DNA from: Defluviitaleaceae bacterium
GTDB taxonomy: Bacteria > Bacillota > Clostridia > Lachnospirales > WRAX01
NCBI GenBank assembly: GCA_009780415.1
Contig: WRAC01000009.1
Coordinates: 1-61,273, forward strand
DNA: 61,273 nucleotides
Reading direction: 5' to 3'
Part shown: in pieces, positions 1-7,327 of the stretch
Numbering within the stretch: position 1 is the first letter of the stretch
Layout: the number at the start of each line of letters is the position of its first letter
Notes under the pieces: model-generated
Database searches by the model: none
The model's input: only the letters and a program-made list of their open reading frames with translations
Told to the model about the DNA's origin: nothing
Made by a program: the position numbers and the translations under genes

Positions 1-446
1 AAATGTTTTAAGTCATGAAGATGCTTTTCACTTCCCTCTAAAGTAAAAAATGCGTTGGAAATTGTCTTATATGACGTTAACTTTGAACTTATCGCAGAAA
101 AGGGATGAATTGAATATCCAAACGCCTGTCTTTCTTCTATTCCGTTAAAAACGCCGGATGAAAGCGCGCCGCTGCAATGGCATATTATTTTGCCGTGAAC
201 AGGCATTTTTTTCAAGGAATCCCATATGGGCTTAATTGCTGTATCGGGAACCGTTAAAAATAAAATATCATTTTCAGATAAAATAATCTCAAGGGAGCCA
301 AAACATCTTGTTCCTGTGAAAATGGCAGCTTCCTTTGCCGAGCCGGGATTACGGCTGTAATAACCCGTTACGTCTGCGCCGCGGTCCCGTAAATATTTAC
401 CGAGAGTAAACCCAACCTTTCCCGCTCCGATAAATCCTATTTTCAT
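1..446 (-). CDS. Rossmann-fold DUF2520 protein (5' part only)
   Basis: The gene starts at the ATG at 446 and is cut by the left window edge; about 148 residues are visible. It opens with a dinucleotide-binding loop, MKIGFIGAGKVGFTLGKYL, followed by the strand ending LFLTVPDTAI and the HCSGALSSGVF segment seen in DUF2520 proteins. These are NADP-binding oxidoreductase-like proteins related to ketopantoate and F420-dependent NADP reductases, often encoded near pantothenate genes. It lies 4 nt after the coaB stop, so the two are probably co-transcribed and may act in pantothenate/CoA supply. The family is clear from the N-terminus, but the reaction is not established. Confidence 0.8.
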   Translation of the reverse strand, partial: MKIGFIGAGKVGFTLGKYLRDRGADVTGYYSRNPGSAKEAAIFTGTRCFGSLEIILSENDILFLTVPDTAIKPIWDSLKKMPVHGKIICHCSGALSSGVFNGIEERQAFGYSIHPFSAISSKLTSYKTISNAFFTLEGSEKHLHDLKH

Positions 447-450
447 TTGA

Positions 451-1215
451 TTATGCTCCCGCCTTTTCAAGCACCTTATCTGCTATAACCCTGGCTATGT
501 CCTGCTTGGAATACAATCGTTGGTATGAGCGGTCCGGTTCTATAAGTATTCCTTCATGCTTGTCCCCCTCTATATCGTCCAAGTCATTCGCAAAAACGAA
601 ATCGCAATCACTTTTAACAAGAAGCTCATGTCCTGTATCAAATAATTTATCCGCACCTGCACTGGCCAGCAGCTTAAACCCAACCAAAATCGTTTCCGGC
701 TGCATCCTCTTAATCATGTTAATCACTTTTGGCGTTTTTTCCATGTATATCACAAGGTTTTCTATGTCTGAACTTATCTTTTTATGTTCCGAAGCGTTTT
801 TCATGCTTTGCTGAATAGCGGAGTAAATAATGGCCTTCATATCATTAAGCTCGTTTGAAAATTTTTTAACTGCCGTTTCGGCAATAGCAGATGATAAATC
901 ATCCGCGGATACTGTACCGCGAACCGAATAATCGCTTACTGCCATCGAATGTATGACAGCGTCGAACCTGCTTTGTTTAAAGCAGGATGCAAGCGCGTAC
1001 GTTAATTCATTTACCGAGCCAACTTTAATAATCTTTACTGGCATGCCCAATGGAATAACGGAATTTTCACCGCAAACAAAAGTTATGTCCGCATTGGCTT
1101 TTCTTATAAACGCATCCGCGATCAGAGCCCCCAGCCGCCCGGTGGATATATTCGAAATCTTTCGGATTTCATCTATTTTTTCGGAAGTGCCGCCCGCTGT
1201 AACCAATATCTTCAT
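451..1215 (-). CDS. coaB: phosphopantothenate--cysteine ligase (stand-alone CoaB)
   Basis: This 254-residue protein corresponds to the CoaB half of the bifunctional CoaBC (Dfp). CoaB joins cysteine to 4'-phosphopantothenate using a nucleoside triphosphate in coenzyme A synthesis. Visible motifs are the N-terminal nucleotide loop ILVTAGGTSEKID, the substrate segment ISNISTGRLGALIA, the AVSDYSV motif, the K-rich KTPKVI loop and FVFANDL near the C-terminus. No decarboxylase (CoaC) domain is attached, so this is the split type known from streptococci and some clostridia. It sits 4 nt downstream of the TetR gene and upstream of the DUF2520 gene, in an apparent three-gene operon. Confidence 0.88.
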   Translation of the reverse strand: MKILVTAGGTSEKIDEIRKISNISTGRLGALIADAFIRKANADITFVCGENSVIPLGMPVKIIKVGSVNELTYALASCFKQSRFDAVIHSMAVSDYSVRGTVSADDLSSAIAETAVKKFSNELNDMKAIIYSAIQQSMKNASEHKKISSDIENLVIYMEKTPKVINMIKRMQPETILVGFKLLASAGADKLFDTGHELLVKSDCDFVFANDLDDIEGDKHEGILIEPDRSYQRLYSKQDIARVIADKVLEKAGA

Positions 1216-1219
1216 AATT

Positions 1220-1810
1220 TCATATCCTCTTAGCTGAAAAAATCATTTTCTTAACGCAGCCGAATTGAGAATCTATTATTTCTTCCGTAACCACCTTGGA
1301 GAGTGCCATCGTACTTATTCCTTCGATTAAAAACATAATATTCATTGCCATGTCCTCTAAATCGCCGCAGGATATTTCACCTTTGTCCGCCCCATATCTC
1401 AATAACTCTAAAATTATGTTTTTTGTATTGAGGAATTGTTCATAATAAAACTCTTTATCTTGGTCGCTTTTATGGGAAAAACGGTATTCGTGCATGGCCA
1501 TAAGAAGGCTGCCGCCAATATTTAGCAGGCGCTTTTTTTGCTTGCTTAAATAATCTTCCAAAACCTGGTCAAAGCTTTTATTCTCTTGAATTCTATTTTG
1601 AGTGTCTTCAAGCTTCTGTTTGTTATGTGCTGATATTACTTGCATAAAGATTTCATCAATAGAATTAAAATATAAATAAATACCGCCCCTGCTTATCTCA
1701 CACTCATCTATAATGTCTTTCATGGTAACAGCCGCGAAGCCTTTGCGAATAAAAACCTGCTTTGCTTTTGCTAAAATAAATTCACGCTTCTTATCCGATT
1801 TTTTATTCAT
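1220..1810 (-). CDS. TetR/AcrR family transcriptional regulator
   Basis: A regulator of 196 residues with an N-terminal TetR helix-turn-helix: ILAKAKQVFIRKGFAAVTMKDI, then ISRGGIYLYFNS, where GxxYxYF is the family signature. The rest is an all-helical ligand-binding domain. The start at 1810 is preferred over the in-frame ATG at 1849 because a GAGG ribosome site lies just upstream, and because the upstream start would lie inside the operator and promoter. Two inverted repeats overlap its promoter, so it probably represses itself and the downstream coaB-DUF2520 genes. The inducer cannot be told from sequence. Confidence 0.88.
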   Translation of the reverse strand: MNKKSDKKREFILAKAKQVFIRKGFAAVTMKDIIDECEISRGGIYLYFNSIDEIFMQVISAHNKQKLEDTQNRIQENKSFDQVLEDYLSKQKKRLLNIGGSLLMAMHEYRFSHKSDQDKEFYYEQFLNTKNIILELLRYGADKGEISCGDLEDMAMNIMFLIEGISTMALSKVVTEEIIDSQFGCVKKMIFSAKRI

Positions 1811-1834
1811 TTTGCCTACCTCTATAAACCAAAA

Positions 1835-1874
1835 TGACACGTGTGTCATAAAAGATTATATGACACATTTGTCA
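1835..1874. promoter_or_regulatory. paired TetR operators
   Basis: Two near-identical inverted repeats, TGACACGTGTGTCA (1835-1848) and TGACACATTTGTCA (1861-1874), share the half-sites TGACA/TGTCA and start 26 bp apart. One fills the promoter spacer and the other covers the predicted transcription start. This geometry fits autorepression by two dimers on roughly the same face of the helix. Confidence 0.8.
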
Positions 1875-1883
1875 TTTTGTCAA
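1855..1883 (-). promoter_or_regulatory. sigma-A promoter of the TetR-coaB operon
   Basis: On the minus strand, a perfect -35 TTGACA (1883-1878), a 17-bp spacer and a perfect -10 TATAAT (1860-1855) precede the TetR gene. One TetR-type operator lies within the spacer and another just downstream of the -10. Confidence 0.85.
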
Positions 1884-1936
1884 GGGTTACTTAAAAATTT
1901 TTACGTTGATATTGATTAATCTGTGTAACCGCGTTA

Positions 1937-1964
1937 GCTTCTTGATTCGGCGGAATCAAGAAGC
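1937..1964. terminator. 12-bp perfect hairpin downstream of the MCP/CheW gene
   Basis: GCTTCTTGATTC (1937-1948) and GAATCAAGAAGC (1953-1964) form a 12-bp stem with a 4-nt loop. It lies between the stop of the MCP/CheW gene and the TetR promoter. There is no clean U-tract on the minus strand, while a short one follows on the plus strand. It probably insulates the two operons. Confidence 0.6.
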
Positions 1965-1975
1965 CGTTTTCAATC

Positions 1976-2767
1976 TTACCGGGTGAGTTTCGGCCAGTCT
2001 AAAAAGAGGAAGGGCTCGCCGTTCTCGCTTTCCCAGTATTCGCGGATATATCCGGCAAGGGGCGTATCGGGCGGCGCGGCTGTTGGGATGCCGATTGGAC
2101 TGTTGAAGATGTACGTCACATTCGCGGTAACCGCGTATGTCTTGTTTTGCGCGGCCCAAGGGGTGTTAAGAATGATATAGGTTGGCTCATCTTGGGTTTT
2201 GCCAAGCTGTTTATACAGGTCTATAAGGGGAACCTCCATACCGCGCAATTTAACGTGGGTTTCTGTACGCTCCGCAAAGCAGATCTCCTTAATGTTGATA
2301 AGGGGCTCCGCAATAGCAATCCCGTCTATGTTTATCCGAAGGTAATCGATTCCCCTGTCAACCGATGTCATACGGTTTTTCGGTAAAGGAACACATCTTC
2401 TGAGCTGATTTGTATTACCGTCAAACAACTTAGTAATCTCATAAGCTAGGCTGCGGATATCATCGGCGCAGACAGCAACCGGTTTACCTCTCCAGCCCAT
2501 CCGGTGGGATTCAATGGCGCTGTTAAAGGCCAATAAGTTCAGCATAAACGCAACGTCCCGTAAATGGCCCGGTTGAATCTCTTTCTCTTCAAACAAAGCC
2601 CGTTCAACCAACTCGTTAATCTTTTCCGCCATCTTACGGGTTTCCTCCGCCACAACCGCCAGACCCAGCCCCTCAATTTCAAAAGTGGCGGACTGCTGCG
2701 CGGTAATGTTCGCCAGAAGCCATAGCCTCTCCCCGGCGTTTTGCAATTTCCATAAAATCCTATTCAT
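1976..2767 (-). CDS. soluble MCP-like/CheW-like fusion protein
   Basis: This 263-residue protein has no transmembrane segment. Residues ~25-65 (GLGLAVVAEETRKMAEKI) and ~75-115 (LLAFNSAIESHRMGWRG, then AVCADDIRSLAYEI) resemble the signalling hairpin of methyl-accepting chemotaxis proteins, whose usual form is LNAAIEAARAGE with AVVADEIRKLAE. The C-terminal half, from ~150, resembles a CheW fold: a strand-rich region with ICFAERTETHVKLRGMEVPLIDLYKQLG. The start overlaps the sigma-factor gene by 8 nt, so translation is probably coupled. Its place after a small sigma factor is where an anti-sigma factor is usually encoded. A role in regulating that sigma factor or in a chemotaxis-like relay is inference. 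Confidence 0.62.
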   Translation of the reverse strand: MNRILWKLQNAGERLWLLANITAQQSATFEIEGLGLAVVAEETRKMAEKINELVERALFEEKEIQPGHLRDVAFMLNLLAFNSAIESHRMGWRGKPVAVCADDIRSLAYEITKLFDGNTNQLRRCVPLPKNRMTSVDRGIDYLRINIDGIAIAEPLINIKEICFAERTETHVKLRGMEVPLIDLYKQLGKTQDEPTYIILNTPWAAQNKTYAVTANVTYIFNSPIGIPTAAPPDTPLAGYIREYWESENGEPFLFLDWPKLTR

Positions 2768-3275
2768 AACTCTCTTCCTTTCTATATCCTAATAATCTGG
2801 TCAGTTGCGGGCGCAGTTTGCCAAGCGCCCTCCTGTGATGGGATAGAACCGTGTTCAGTTTTAATCCGTTGGCTTCCGCGATTTCGGCAAACGAAAAATC
2901 TCCGTAATACCGCTGGGTTATTACAATCCGCTCAATATCGCGCAGTACCTTGAGTGATTCCAGAACGGTCTCCGTATTTTCTTCCCGGATGATTTCGTTT
3001 GCGATATCCGTTTCGTCAAGCAGTGACGTCTGCATCGCATCAAAATATGTCTGCCGGAAATCCGTTGCCTGAGCCATAAATATCCGATATGCCAGCCGGA
3101 TACACACCACGGACAGGTAGCCGTAGTTTTCTTTTTCCGGTTCGTAACTCTTACTTATTTTAAGCTTTGCATACGCGTCATGCACAATGTCGTCCGCCAG
3201 CAGCGCCACATTGGGATACCCCGAGAACTTATGCCGGACAAGACGCAAAAGCGCATTTCGCAGCTCTCCGTCCAT
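2760..3275 (-). CDS. ECF-like sigma-70 family RNA polymerase sigma factor
   Basis: A small sigma factor of 171 residues. Region 2 spans ~1-75 (LADDIVHDAYAKL) and region 4 spans ~110-165, with the helix-turn-helix FSFAEIAEANGLKLNTVLSHHRRALGKL near the C-terminus given here only by its two ends, FSFAEIAEANG and LSHHRRALGKL. Regions 1 and 3 are absent, as in ECF and related groups. It has a good AGGTGAAC-type ribosome site and overlaps the MCP/CheW gene. The promoter it recognises and the inducing signal are not visible. Confidence 0.8.
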   Translation of the reverse strand: MDGELRNALLRLVRHKFSGYPNVALLADDIVHDAYAKLKISKSYEPEKENYGYLSVVCIRLAYRIFMAQATDFRQTYFDAMQTSLLDETDIANEIIREENTETVLESLKVLRDIERIVITQRYYGDFSFAEIAEANGLKLNTVLSHHRRALGKLRPQLTRLLGYRKEESYE

Positions 3276-3357
3276 CTGTTCACCTCCTGTTTTTCAGATG
3301 TGAAGATGAGAAAGGCCTTTCACATATATAAAGCAATTATTTGATATTTTATTGCAT

Positions 3358-3381
3358 AAAAAAGAGCCTTATGTGAGGCTC
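3358..3381 (-). terminator. intrinsic terminator of the LacI-GH127 operon
   Basis: On the minus strand, GAGCC/GGCTC arms (3381-3364) with a 6-8 nt loop are followed by TTTTTT (3363-3358). It lies downstream of the hypothetical gene ending at 3471 and closes that operon. Confidence 0.75.
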
Positions 3382-3470
3382 AAATTATAACATCAATCTT
3401 TAAGCACGCCCAGCGCAATGCCGTCCGCGAAAAACTGTGTTGCCGTATATCACCGGAAACCCGGTAAAAG

Positions 3471-3923
3471 TTATAATAATTGATTTCCTTTGGCAATCAA
3501 CGAATGCACTTCCGTTATAAACCCGCCGCCGATTTCACAGGGGCAGCCCCAATAATCGAAAATACCGCCTTTACCGCTGTTTTGCCCGCAAACTACAAAA
3601 ACGCCTGTGCCTAATTTTTGCTTCAAATGTGTCGCCAGCCAGCCTACAAATCCGCTGTTGTCAAAACCTGGCTTGAAATGGAACCCGATTAACTTAAATA
3701 ATTCTTTGGTTTTATCCTCGGAAGGCACTAATTGGCTCCAGATTTCCTTGTCCCGCACATGTGCCAGCGCGTTTTCGTTAAAATTGGCATGGAAATCACG
3801 CAGCGGATATTCTTCAAAAGTATAAAACCCCTCAAATATTTCAAATTCAGCTCCTGCAATAACCTTTAAAAGACGAAGTTCCGTTTGTTCAATTGTTTCG
3901 CTGCTGATGTACAGAAAATCCAC
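3471..3923 (-). CDS. hypothetical protein of 150 residues (possibly DUF6196-like)
   Basis: A soluble, acidic protein with no signal peptide or membrane segment. Conserved-looking features are the aromatic-rich FEIFEGFYTFEEYPL, VPSEDKTKELFKLIGF and the C-terminal GKGGIFDYWGCPCEIGGGF. The layout resembles small proteins annotated as DUF6196, but that assignment is from memory and uncertain. It starts 4 nt after the GH127 stop and is the last gene of the LacI-GH127 operon before a terminator. Confidence 0.55.
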   Translation of the reverse strand: MDFLYISSETIEQTELRLLKVIAGAEFEIFEGFYTFEEYPLRDFHANFNENALAHVRDKEIWSQLVPSEDKTKELFKLIGFHFKPGFDNSGFVGWLATHLKQKLGTGVFVVCGQNSGKGGIFDYWGCPCEIGGGFITEVHSLIAKGNQLL

Positions 3924-3926
3924 TCC

Positions 3927-5849
3927 TTAACGATACAAAAAGTGTACGCGCATTTCATTCTCGCCGCGGTTTGCCCACAGGAAATACGGTATGAGATTGA
4001 GTTTTGCATCCTCAAGCTCCGGCGCGTTGCTTGAGTACAGCGTTTTTGTCTGGGTTTTATACTTTAATACCGGAGCCGTGAGCGCGACGGTCTCCGCCGG
4101 AAGCCCGTCGGGCGCGGCAATTTCGGTTAAGCAAGCCGCGTTTTGTAAAAGGAATGAACCCAGTCCCGGGCCGTTATCAGCTTCCTCGGCGCAATACACA
4201 AGCGGGCCGCGCATTATGGCCGCTTTACCGATATCGCGCTGAGCATTGAGACTAGTATACACAAGTTTAGGCTTCATATCAAGAGTAAGCTTGATTTCGC
4301 AGCCGTCCCATTCCTCTTTCAATACTATGTAGCCATTCTCCGTTGTAAATCCGCGGTTTTTGCCGTTTACGGATACGGACAGAACCGGCGCGTTTTCGGG
4401 ATTGCGGAAAAATAACTTATAGCGCCCTCCCCAGGCTTTTATGCTGACTTCGTTTCCGTACGGGTAATCCGTTTGAACCTTCACGCGGCGCTCGCCGCCG
4501 GCAGCCTCCGCCGAGCAGTAAAGGTTTATATACAGGCCTTCTTCCGACATGCCGAAAAGGTATTCGCCAAGGTTTAAAATTGTCCGCGCCACATTGGTCG
4601 GGCAGCAGGAGCAGTCGAACCACTTCTGACGTACGGGCTTGACATGGGACAGGCTTAGGTTTCCGGCAATCCTGCGCGGCTCAGTCTCCAGCGGGTTTAC
4701 ATAGTAGAATTCCGTGCCGGATAAGGACATGCCCGCCAAAACGGTGTTCAGCAAAGCCCGCTCGCAAACATCCATATAACCTGCGTTACCGTGCAGCATT
4801 GCCATACGGCGGCAGAACATCATAAGTCCGACGGAGGCGCATGTTTCGCCATAAACTGTGTCGGGCGGAAGGTCATATTCTCCGGTGAAGCTTTCGCCTT
4901 CCCTGGTTGAGCCGATTGCGCCTGTTACGTACATTTTACGTTCCTTAATGTCCTCGTAAAGCGCGGCGCAGGCATCCGCCATGTCACTGTGCCCAAGCTC
5001 CGCCGCCAAATCTGCCATCGCGCTGTACTGATACACGGCGCGGACACTGTGACCAATGGCATTTTTTTGATCGGTAACCGGTATATGGGACTGTGAATAA
5101 CTCCAATCAAAAGCGGTTAAAACCGGGAAGATCTCTTTATAATCGTCTTTTGCGCGCTCAAGCTCAAAATAGTGCGGCTTCGCGCCTCTTTGACGGAGAA
5201 AGTAGTCCGCTAAGGACAGCCATCTCCGCTCGCCCGTTATGCTGTACAGCTTAACCAGCGCCAGCTCAATTACCTGATGCCCGGGATATCCTTGTATTTT
5301 ACCTTCATCCAGCCCAAAGGTATTTTCGATACATTCCGCAAAGCGGATAGAAATATCCAAAAACCGGCGTTTTCCTGTCGCGTTGTAATACGCGGCGGCG
5401 GCTTCGATCATATGCCCGGCGCAGTACAGCTCATGTCCGTGCTGTAGGTTCGTGAAGCGTTTCCCGGGCATTTTTATTGTGTAATATGTGTTGATATACC
5501 CATCCGGCTCCTGTGCCGCGCCGATTAGCTCCACCGCGCCGTCGGCAAGCTTTTCCAGCTCCGCGTCGGGGGAGGTTTCCAGGCTGAACGCCACGGATTC
5601 CAGCCATTTGTACAAATCGCTGTCTTGAAAGACCATGCCGTAAAAATCACCTTGCTTGTCGCCTTTCAAATGATTCGCGGCAATCGTGAAGTTGGCGATG
5701 CATCCGCTTCTAGCGGCATCCGGGACGCGGTCATTCAGCGCTTCCCATTGATACGGGATAACCTTTTCGCGCACAAGTTTTCTGTAGCGGCCCCAAAATT
5801 TATCATCGATCTTGATGTCCTTCAACCGCAGCGGCTTAATTTTATACAT
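3927..5849 (-). CDS. GH127 beta-L-arabinofuranosidase-type glycoside hydrolase
   Basis: A cytoplasmic enzyme of 640 residues with the usual GH127 length and no signal peptide. The metal and nucleophile site is present: YGETC near residue 334 (Glu-x-Cys) and CSCCPTN near residue 412. In the characterised enzyme HypBA1, the equivalent Glu and three Cys bind zinc and one Cys is the nucleophile. The (alpha/alpha) barrel is followed by beta-sandwich domains. The family releases L-arabinofuranose from plant oligosaccharides. It follows the LacI gene by 2 nt, so the regulator probably senses the product. The exact substrate is inferred from the family. Confidence 0.85.
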   Translation of the reverse strand: MYKIKPLRLKDIKIDDKFWGRYRKLVREKVIPYQWEALNDRVPDAARSGCIANFTIAANHLKGDKQGDFYGMVFQDSDLYKWLESVAFSLETSPDAELEKLADGAVELIGAAQEPDGYINTYYTIKMPGKRFTNLQHGHELYCAGHMIEAAAAYYNATGKRRFLDISIRFAECIENTFGLDEGKIQGYPGHQVIELALVKLYSITGERRWLSLADYFLRQRGAKPHYFELERAKDDYKEIFPVLTAFDWSYSQSHIPVTDQKNAIGHSVRAVYQYSAMADLAAELGHSDMADACAALYEDIKERKMYVTGAIGSTREGESFTGEYDLPPDTVYGETCASVGLMMFCRRMAMLHGNAGYMDVCERALLNTVLAGMSLSGTEFYYVNPLETEPRRIAGNLSLSHVKPVRQKWFDCSCCPTNVARTILNLGEYLFGMSEEGLYINLYCSAEAAGGERRVKVQTDYPYGNEVSIKAWGGRYKLFFRNPENAPVLSVSVNGKNRGFTTENGYIVLKEEWDGCEIKLTLDMKPKLVYTSLNAQRDIGKAAIMRGPLVYCAEEADNGPGLGSFLLQNAACLTEIAAPDGLPAETVALTAPVLKYKTQTKTLYSSNAPELEDAKLNLIPYFLWANRGENEMRVHFLYR

Positions 5850-5851
5850 GC

Positions 5852-6913
5852 CTATTCTCCTCGCATATTCTTTATGTCTTGCACTGTATCGCGTAAAATC
5901 AGCTTGGATGGAATAATAACCATCCGTTCGGTTTCCGTAGTCTTTCCTTTAATTGCGTCAATCGCCATTTTTGCCGCCGCCAGCCCTATACCTTTTAAAT
6001 CTATCTCGATGGTTGTCAGCTTCGGCCTAAGATAATAAGCAATCTCCCTGTTATCAAACCCGATAACAGAGATATCTCCCGGTACGGAAAACCCCGCGTC
6101 GCGTATCGCGTCCATCGCGCCGGAAGCCATCAGGTCATTCATGGCGAAAATCGCGGTTGGCGGGTTTGCTTGCTCCAGCAGCTCAACCGCGCCGGAATAT
6201 CCGCTCTGATACTCCCAGTCGCCATTTTTAATAAGGGAATTATCCGGCGCCAGCCCCATTGCATCGAATGCCCGGTACACGCCCTGCATACGCATCCTTG
6301 TGGGGAAGGTGTCCTGTGAGCCCGTTATGACAGCCACACGCCGGTGACCTCTGTTGAAAAGATAACGGATCGCGTCGTGGGTGATATTGTTACTGTCGTA
6401 TGTAACGGAATGCGCGTGGCCGTCGTCTGCGGTGGAATAGGCTATTACAAGGGGTTTTCGTATCTCGTTAATAATCCCTGTGATATCGCGGTCAAACATG
6501 CCTATGTAAATGACCGCGTCCACAACCGCGCCGTGTAATAACAGGGATATGGCTTCGTTTATCCGATCCTTGTGCAGCTTTATCTGGTCGTACTGGTTGA
6601 ACAGGCTCTCCAGCATCCGTAAATCGTTTAATAAAATCCGGTAACCGTTTTGCCCGGCGTATTCCGATATACCGTTTATGATTGATGGGACGGGGAAGCC
6701 CCTGATGTCCTCGACCAGTACGCCAATATTTTCTGTACGCTTCACGCGCAGGCTCTTTGCGATATTATTGGTCTGGTAGCCGGATTGAGCCACGGCATCC
6801 AGTACGCGCCGGCGTTTCTCCTGTGTCACATTTTTCGTATTATTGAGGACGTATGAAACCGTAGCGGTGGACACGCCCGCGATTTCCGCTATTTCACGTA
6901 TTGTCATGGGCAT
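5852..6913 (-). CDS. LacI family transcriptional regulator
   Basis: A regulator of 353 residues. The N-terminal LacI HTH reads TIREIAEIAGVSTATVSYVL, followed by the hinge region with KSLRVKRT, then a periplasmic-binding-protein-like sugar domain (IGVLVEDIRGF, AVITGSQDTFPTRMR, AIFAMNDLMASGAMDAI, DISVIGFDNREIA). It is the first gene of the operon with GH127 and the DUF6196-like gene. A CG-centred dyad in its own leader suggests autoregulation. The ligand is probably a pentose-containing sugar, by context. Confidence 0.88.
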   Translation of the reverse strand: MPMTIREIAEIAGVSTATVSYVLNNTKNVTQEKRRRVLDAVAQSGYQTNNIAKSLRVKRTENIGVLVEDIRGFPVPSIINGISEYAGQNGYRILLNDLRMLESLFNQYDQIKLHKDRINEAISLLLHGAVVDAVIYIGMFDRDITGIINEIRKPLVIAYSTADDGHAHSVTYDSNNITHDAIRYLFNRGHRRVAVITGSQDTFPTRMRMQGVYRAFDAMGLAPDNSLIKNGDWEYQSGYSGAVELLEQANPPTAIFAMNDLMASGAMDAIRDAGFSVPGDISVIGFDNREIAYYLRPKLTTIEIDLKGIGLAAAKMAIDAIKGKTTETERMVIIPSKLILRDTVQDIKNMRGE

Positions 6914-6925
6914 TTTGTCCTTTGG

Positions 6926-6937
6926 TTAATCGTTTAG
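6926..6937. promoter_or_regulatory. candidate LacI-type operator
   Basis: TTAATCGTTTAG is an imperfect palindrome centred on CG, the typical core of LacI-family operators. It sits between the -10 box and the LacI start codon, where binding would block transcription. Confidence 0.55.
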
Positions 6938-6947
6938 CTGCTTTGGT

Positions 6948-6976
6948 ATTATACAATATGCTTAGACAGTTGTCAA
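6948..6976 (-). promoter_or_regulatory. sigma-A promoter of the LacI-GH127 operon
   Basis: On the minus strand, TTGACA (6976-6971), a 17-bp spacer and TATAAT (6953-6948) lie 35 bp upstream of the LacI start codon. Confidence 0.82.
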
Positions 6977-7028
6977 CAACATTTTTTATAGATATAAAGC
7001 AAAACAAATTTTAACATTTACCGTTTTC

Positions 7029-7307
7029 GGGGACTTTATGCGGTCTAAGGGTAAAGAGAGTATGGAATTGATACTTAGAGAGGAGCCGGATATTGACATA
7101 CTGTTCGCCCATAACGATGATATGGCACTGGGCGCGATTGAGATACCGGAGGAACATGGCGTTGTGCCCGGTGTTGATATTATCATAGGGTTCCCTGTGG
7201 GTTCGTTGTTCGGCGTAATGACGCTGGGTGTTAGTATGATGCAAATAAAAATAAAGAGGCATGAGCCGGATTATAATTTATTAATAACCAGTTCGGGCGA
7301 CCTGTGA
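7029..7307 (+). pseudogene. remnant of a sugar ABC transporter substrate-binding protein
   Basis: The translated segment GDFMRSKGKESMELIL, then DIDILFAHNDDMALGAIE, then EEHGVVPGVDIIIG, matches the C-terminal lobe of periplasmic sugar-binding proteins of the RbsB/YtfQ type. After DIIIG the similarity stops abruptly, the upstream two thirds are missing, and there is no ribosome binding site. It is therefore a decayed or deleted gene end. A plus-strand terminator follows directly, as it would after an intact operon. Confidence 0.7.
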
Positions 7308-7327
7308 AGGCCGCCCTTATGTTTTTA
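7295..7327 (+). terminator. intrinsic terminator after the decayed binding-protein gene
   Basis: GGGCGACC (7295-7302) and GGCCGCCC (7309-7316) form an 8-bp stem with one mismatch, followed by TTATGTTTTTA. The orientation matches the remnant and not the convergent GH5 gene. Confidence 0.65.

Noticed and set aside
3390-3470. Possible gene-end fragment on the minus strand (reads FADGIALGVLKD)
   Set aside because: Too short for a family assignment, and no start or ribosome site.
7038-7307. Functional 89-residue protein
   Set aside because: No ribosome site; only the C-terminal fragment of a sugar-binding protein, which ends in unrelated sequence.
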